Positions 58,907 through 64,000 of a stretch of DNA of 64,000 nucleotides are shown piece after piece. Origin of the DNA: Pardosa pseudoannulata (lineage: Eukaryota > Arthropoda > Arachnida > Araneae > Lycosidae); the NCBI GenBank assembly GCA_032207245.1, contig CM063510.1, positions 163,279,189 to 163,343,188 of the forward strand, in the 5' to 3' direction. A program made the position numbers and the translations under genes. A model generated the notes under the pieces. The model worked only from the letters and a program-made list of their open reading frames with translations. It ran no database searches and was not told the DNA's origin. The stretch's first letter is position 1. Every line of letters starts with the position of its first letter.

Positions 58907-59228
58907 TTGCAGAAGTAAAACACTCGAAGCCAACCGTACAACGCCTACAGACATGCAGGAGTAAAACACTTGAAGCCAACCACACAACGCCTACAGACTT
59001 CCAGGAGTAAAACACTTAAAGCCAACTGCACAATGCCTACAGACTTGCAGGAGTAAAACACTTGAAGCCAACCCCACAACGCCTACAGACTTGCAGGAGT
59101 AAAACACTTGAAGCCAACCCCACAACGCCTACAGACTTGCAGGAGTAAAACACTTGAAGCCAACCCCACAACGCCTACAGACTTGCACGAGTAAAGCACT
59201 TGAAGCCAACCGTATAACGCCTACAAAC
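58907..59228. repeat. 46-bp minisatellite, 7 units
   Basis: Seven consecutive 46-bp units start TTGCAGGAGTAAAACAC (first and last slightly changed). Units 4-6 are identical. The period is not a multiple of three, so no protein repeat is implied. Confidence 0.97.
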
Positions 59229-59367
59229 TTGCTTTCACAGTTTGAAAGAGACAGTCACGGTCAAAGCTACCTTAAAAGTACCCAACATTACCCCGTAGTA
59301 GATGAAAATTTGCATTTTTACAGTTGACAGATACAAAGATATGTTCTGCTGCTACATATACAATGGA

Positions 59368-59526
59368 TGCTACCATATTACAGTCGACATAAGTCACTGG
59401 TGACTTCTGTGTCATAATGATGTCACAGAGGAGGATTCATGGTACCTAATTCCCATCTCTGGCGATTTCTGACGTCATTATGACGTAGAAGTAACCAGTG
59501 ACATATGTCGACTTAATATGGTAGCA
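59368..59526. mobile_element. 159-bp MITE, copy 1
   Basis: The ends TGCTACCATATTACAGTCGA and TGCTACCATATTAAGTCGAC (complement of right) continue through ATATGTCACTGGT and a TCATAATGA(T/C)GTCA block. The element is nearly palindromic and could fold into a long hairpin. Confidence 0.85.
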
Positions 59527-59730
59527 GCCGTAATGGACTAATTATGAAAGGTACACAATTTTGTCATTTATATCGATATCGCAAGAAATAAGTAAACATT
59601 TTTTACAGAAGAAATATTTTTTGATAAGTCAACCTTGGAATTTTCTTTTAGAATCATTTTTGAAATCTGCCACTATTTTTTATATACATAAAACGACTAA
59701 ATGCTTCTAAATTCCATTAAATACCTAAAC

Positions 59731-59839
59731 TCGGTCTCACCATGATCGATTAGAGATAAACAGGAATTATTTGCTGTATAAATGTATAGCAGCTAATCCC
59801 TGATTAGCTCTAATCGACTGACGATATACTGAGACTGAG
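59731..59839. repeat. Imperfect hairpin element
   Basis: The arms CTCGGTCTCACCATGATCGA and the complement of a TCGACTGACGATATACTGAG-type arm share CTCTAATCGA at the stem base. The length is about 110 bp. Confidence 0.6.
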
Positions 59840-60003
59840 CCCTAGTTTAATTCTTTACATAAATAAAAGAAATTTAAAAGTTTTTTTTTCTGAGTGTACT
59901 GTTCATCTTTTATAGATAAATAGAAGTCAATATCACAAATGGAGTCTAATTTAGTGCTGATGAATTTCTTCATTCTATCACCTATATTTATGAAATCCTA
60001 GGC

Positions 60004-60162
60004 TGCTACCATATTACAGTCGACATATGTCATTGGTGATTACTACTTCATAATGAAGTCAGAAATAGGTAGAGATGAGAATTTGGTACCATAAATTTCA
60101 TTTCCTCACATCATTTGACGCAGAACTCCTAAGTGACATATGTCGACTGTAAAATGGTAGCA
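60004..60162. mobile_element. 159-bp MITE, copy 2
   Basis: The length and ends match copy 1. CCTAG occurs on both sides (about 59998-60002 and 60166-60170), a possible five-base target duplication. Confidence 0.85.
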
Positions 60163-60177
60163 CCCCCTAGCCTTGGG

Positions 60178-60290
60178 TGCTACCATATTACAGTCGACAT
60201 TTGTCACTGGTGATTTCTGCGTCATAATGATGTCAGAGAGGGAAATTTATAGTACTAAAATTTCTATCTCCTGGCTATTTCTGACCTTTT
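60178..60290. mobile_element. 159-bp MITE, copy 3, right end lost
   Basis: The left end and about 110 bases are intact. The right arm is replaced near 60290 by unrelated sequence that leads into the next hairpin element. Confidence 0.8.
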
Positions 60291-60301
60291 CTTGATGAAG
60301 A

Positions 60302-60425
60302 GCTCGTCATAGTCGTTTAACGGCTAACCGTGATTAACCAACTGCAGGAACCAATGGTGTGATGCAATTCTCAGATTAAGCAGAGATTAATTGTGATTAG
60401 CCGTTAAACTACTTTGGTGAAACCG
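60302..60425. repeat. Hairpin element with TTTAACGGCTAA arms
   Basis: The arms AGTCGTTTAACGGCTAACCG and the complement of ATTAGCCGTTAAACTACT pair over about 20 bases, with a loop of about 50 bases between. Confidence 0.7.
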
Positions 60426-60429
60426 GCTC

Positions 60430-62150
60430 GAAATTTCTTAATACCAATTACAATTTATAAAAGAAAGGGGCATTAAATTAAAAAAAAATTTAAAAGAATA
60501 TAAATGTTACAAAGAAAAAAAAACAAAATTTAAGGATTTATGTTATTGCGTCATTATAATATCACTTCCTCTTAAATTATAAACTTTTTTGTTCTATAAC
60601 TATCTTCTACTTACATACTACACATACAGTGTTCTAGTTTAAGTTTTACCGATTAGGATCTATAGTAAAGATCTAAAGCTACGATCTGTATCTGGGATTT
60701 GAGCATGTACTGATTAGAACCTGTACCATATATCCTAAACCTCAATTGAGCTTTTTATATTAATAAGCCGCACATATGTTCTTATATTTGTTTTAATATT
60801 TATGTAGGTTGTACAGGACACTAAATATTTGGCGATAATGACGTCAACAATGAGAATCCTATCACCGTGTTTCACGCCAAATGAACACTTGTAATCACTG
60901 TCCCACAAAGTTTAAACGGTGTTTTGGTCAGTTTTTCATAAATATTTGTCGTAGTAATTAAAATATCGGAACGCGATTGACCGAAAAGACTTCCCTATGC
61001 AATTGCACTAAGGCTAATTATGAATATGTGGAATTGATGTAACAAAATACACTGAGAAATTATCAACTAAATTTTTTAATTTAGATTAAGCCATATTGTA
61101 CCACACCAACTAAATATTTCTGTAAGTTATTAAAATTTTATCCATATCATGAATATGGTAAAACTAAGCATATAAAACAAAAATTTTGAAAAAATATTTT
61201 TAATATTTTAAGTAATTAGCTGTTCTATTTATAGGGCAGCTAATACTTACAAAATACACGTGTAAAATATATTTTTTAACAAAAAAATTCAACTACATTA
61301 TTACCTCTGTTTTTAAACTACAAGTAACTTCCACAATGTTTGAAAAAGTAATAATAATAAATATGAAAGTAAAGATTAAAAAATGACAATTTTCAAGGGG
61401 TTGCTCAAAATACATTTTACAATACAATATACTTTGATTTCTTAGTTTCTTTTGTTACTATGTTAAAGTGTGTCTATTTTAAAGGTGTTAAAATAAAACC
61501 CACTCAGAAAATATTTATAACTTTATTATTAAACGAAAATTTATTTTCGTTATATTATTATAGGACAGCTGTCCAATATGGGTTAACTGGTTGAAAAATT
61601 TTTGCTATCACATGGTAATTACAAGTATTCTTCAATGTGCCCTGAACTAAATCCGAAACTGTATTTTCTGATTTTTCAACAAGGACATGTTGGCATTTGA
61701 TGAGGCCTTAAAGCAAAATATCGTGAAAAAGTATTGTGAAAAAAATATAAATGTTGAAGTCTCTTTATTATCCTCATAAGGTGAGTTATAACTTGAATTA
61801 AAAATACAGTTAATAAGCTCTACAAATCGCTTCCTTTTACTTACAAATACTTACTAACTCGCAGACCAGTAGTATTTGAATTCAGTGAAAATACATGCAT
61901 TCCTTTTATATCATTCAGTCTGCTAATATGTTTTCAGAATTCATATATCACTAGTATCTTTCATTCGGTATATATTTAAAAATTCCAAATATCCTTTTTC
62001 TTTTTACTTACAATACTTCATGGACATTAAAAACTTTTAAGTAGACTATTTCTATTCACTACCTTACAACATACATTCGCTTACGAAAAATGCACAACCA
62101 AAAAATAAGCCTTAAAATATTCTAATATACACGAAACAGCTTTTTTTTAC
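60430..62150. other. AT-rich region without recognisable genes
   Basis: No family signature or long frame is visible. A short segment at 60815-60880 (GACACTAAATATTTGGCG) resembles one at 36067-36090. Confidence 0.45.
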
Positions 62151-62191
62151 GGACTTAAGCCTAATATATCACCCTAAACGTAAACACAGAG

Positions 62192-62322
62192 AGATATTTA
62201 TGAGAAATGGCTTAAGCCTCAGGGTGCGATATAAAACGTAAAATGATGTCTGCAGCATAAATATCTAGTTATCTCTTAAAAAGTTTCAAAATTTATGCAC
62301 GAATATTTTGCTTTATGTGTTG
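62192..62322 (-). repeat. Dispersed repeat, inverted partner of 30.8 kb
   Basis: It is the reverse complement of 30757-30893 over most of its length, including GGCTTAAGCC and ATGATGTCTGCAG. Confidence 0.8.
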
Positions 62323-62638
62323 AATGTTTTTTTGGTAGCACATCTCATTACTTCATTTAATGACGTTATATTTTCTCTTCCAAATAGCTGTAAAAGTATA
62401 AAAAAAATGTGCTAAAGCACACGAAATATAAATCAGACCGCATTACAAATGGAACATTGATGTCAAGCTACGCTACATCAGAATTCCAGTAACTAAGTCA
62501 TTTGTTATAAGTAAATTGCTAAAAATATATTATATCTCACTAAGTGTATAAGTAGTTAGCTACTATATGTATTAAATAGTGAGGTAAATATAACAAAAAA
62601 GTAATATAAATTTTGATGAAATAAATTAATAAAATTAA

Positions 62639-62718
62639 CACTAAAAATACCGGACATTTTTATAAGGGCAAAAATAACGAAAAATGGGGTCATTTGACCC
62701 CTCTTGGTATACTTAGTG
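62639..62718. mobile_element. 80-bp TTAA element with perfect palindrome
   Basis: TTAA lies at the left (62635-62638) and CTAA at the right. The ends are CACTAAAAATACC and CACTAAGTATACC (complement of right). The palindrome GGGGTCATTTGACCCC sits at 62686-62701. It looks like a minimal piggyBac-type MITE. Confidence 0.6.
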
Positions 62719-62722
62719 CTAA

Positions 62723-63392
62723 TAATAGCAATTAAACAATTTCCTAATCATTAGAAACAAAATCGTAATTGCTGTAATATAAGAAGATGATTGTACACAA
62801 AATTTAAAAATTATCCATTTTATTTCAATGATACATTTTTAACGTGACGTATGAAAAATAACCTATCTGTTCAACCTCAATATCTACACATTTCATAGCT
62901 CATGATAGGTTAACCGTTATCAAAATATCATAATACTAAAATGCATATAAATCCTGCATGCAGCTTTATTATTTGCATTACTAAGAAATTCAGCAATTGC
63001 CAATTCAATAGACAAAACTGGCGTAGTATTCAGGAAGATGAAGAAATGATTTTAAAGTAGTGATAAAATGATCAATATTACTTAATGCATTTTAAGAATC
63101 GAAAATGAGCAATCAAATAAACTACAATACCTATATTTCACAAGTTTAATGATTTAGGTGTATTAGACTATCGTTATCAAAATTTTGTAACAAAGTATAG
63201 GAATAGACAAAATAGTGTTAATTTTTCATCACTTATAAATTGAGAAATTGCCTATTCAATGGATACAAAAGATAAATACTAAAGATCGCATTCTAAAAAC
63301 AAGCAAACAGTAAAGTCTTAAAAATCACAATTTAAAAAAAAACTTTCAATATTCGCATATAGAAGAAGAACCTTCCCCAATAATTGCACAAT

Positions 63393-63395
<3 letters not shown>
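62723..63395. other. AT-rich stretch without features
   Basis: Nothing beyond low-complexity AT sequence is seen. Confidence 0.5.
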
Positions 63396-63900
<505 letters not shown>

Positions 63901-64000
63901 AATTTATACATGAAATATTGTGTATAATCATAATACATACACAAATATTATAGTACGAAATATTGCAGTTTCAGTCGATGAAGTAGTACAAGAACTAAAA

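Noticed and set aside
58741..58941. 66-codon frame on the minus strand ending in the 46-bp minisatellite
   Set aside because: The frame runs into a repeat whose period is not a multiple of three, and it has no family signature.

Overview
The window is AT-rich eukaryotic DNA, almost certainly from an animal. It has intron-like and intergenic composition, dense nested transposons, tRNA-derived retroposons and no bacterial signals. The mix of a Ty1/copia element primed by initiator tRNA-Met, an endonuclease/RT-type LINE tail, Tc1/mariner, piggyBac and Helitron remnants suggests an arthropod, possibly an arachnid. That assignment is inference and weak. No ordinary host gene can be called with confidence; the only long, convincing coding sequences belong to a copia retrotransposon.

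Layout. (1) 1-16.0 kb is a composite macrosatellite. Long arrays of a 39-bp, CpG-rich minisatellite (with a 100-bp higher-order form) alternate with a conserved spacer of about 0.6 kb. The spacer holds 30-bp repeats, an AT-rich block, an ACTAC pentamer run and a tRNA-like Pol III head (A and B boxes on the minus strand). After 12 kb the modules continue in the reverse orientation and form a large inverted-repeat zone ending at 15.95 kb. (2) 16.1-18.8 kb holds a small 30-bp array and a 300-bp tandem triplet. Its second unit is interrupted by a 1.2-kb inverted-repeat DNA element and its third by a LINE tail with a 13-bp target duplication. (3) 18.90-24.62 kb is a complete, young copia element on the minus strand: 392-bp LTRs differing at two positions, an AAAAC target duplication, a primer site, a polypurine tract and all domains. 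A single TGA in a CTAG context lies between integrase and reverse transcriptase. (4) 24.6-34.5 kb is a graveyard of smaller elements: a GC-rich retroposon, a Helitron-like element, two piggyBac-like elements with transposase remnants, two mariner-like elements sharing inverted repeats and transposase C-terminal remnants, a tRNA-Ile-type SINE and a 335-bp tandem repeat. (5) 34.5-37.9 kb has little recognisable content. (6) 37.9-58.7 kb contains a 0.59-kb duplication followed by at least five diverged units of a 3.6-4 kb segmental tandem duplication. Each unit carries a conserved splice-donor-like block and a 270-280 bp foldback element. Units 1-4 also share two SINEs and a TTAA-flanked MITE, and unit 1 alone has a LINE tail. 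The insertions therefore date the duplications relative to one another. (7) 58.9-64 kb has a 46-bp minisatellite (7 units), three copies of a 159-bp MITE, hairpin elements, an 80-bp TTAA element and a (TA)n tract of about 500 bp.

The parts that work together are within elements rather than between host genes. The copia LTRs, primer site, polyprotein frame and polypurine tract make one replication unit. The tRNA-like heads, tails and minisatellites behave as one co-amplified module. The 3.7-kb units look like a duplicated non-coding or exon-bearing segment whose function cannot be read here. The most unusual items are the tRNA-headed macrosatellite, the leaky-context stop in an otherwise intact copia element, and the datable segmental array with conserved donor-like sites.
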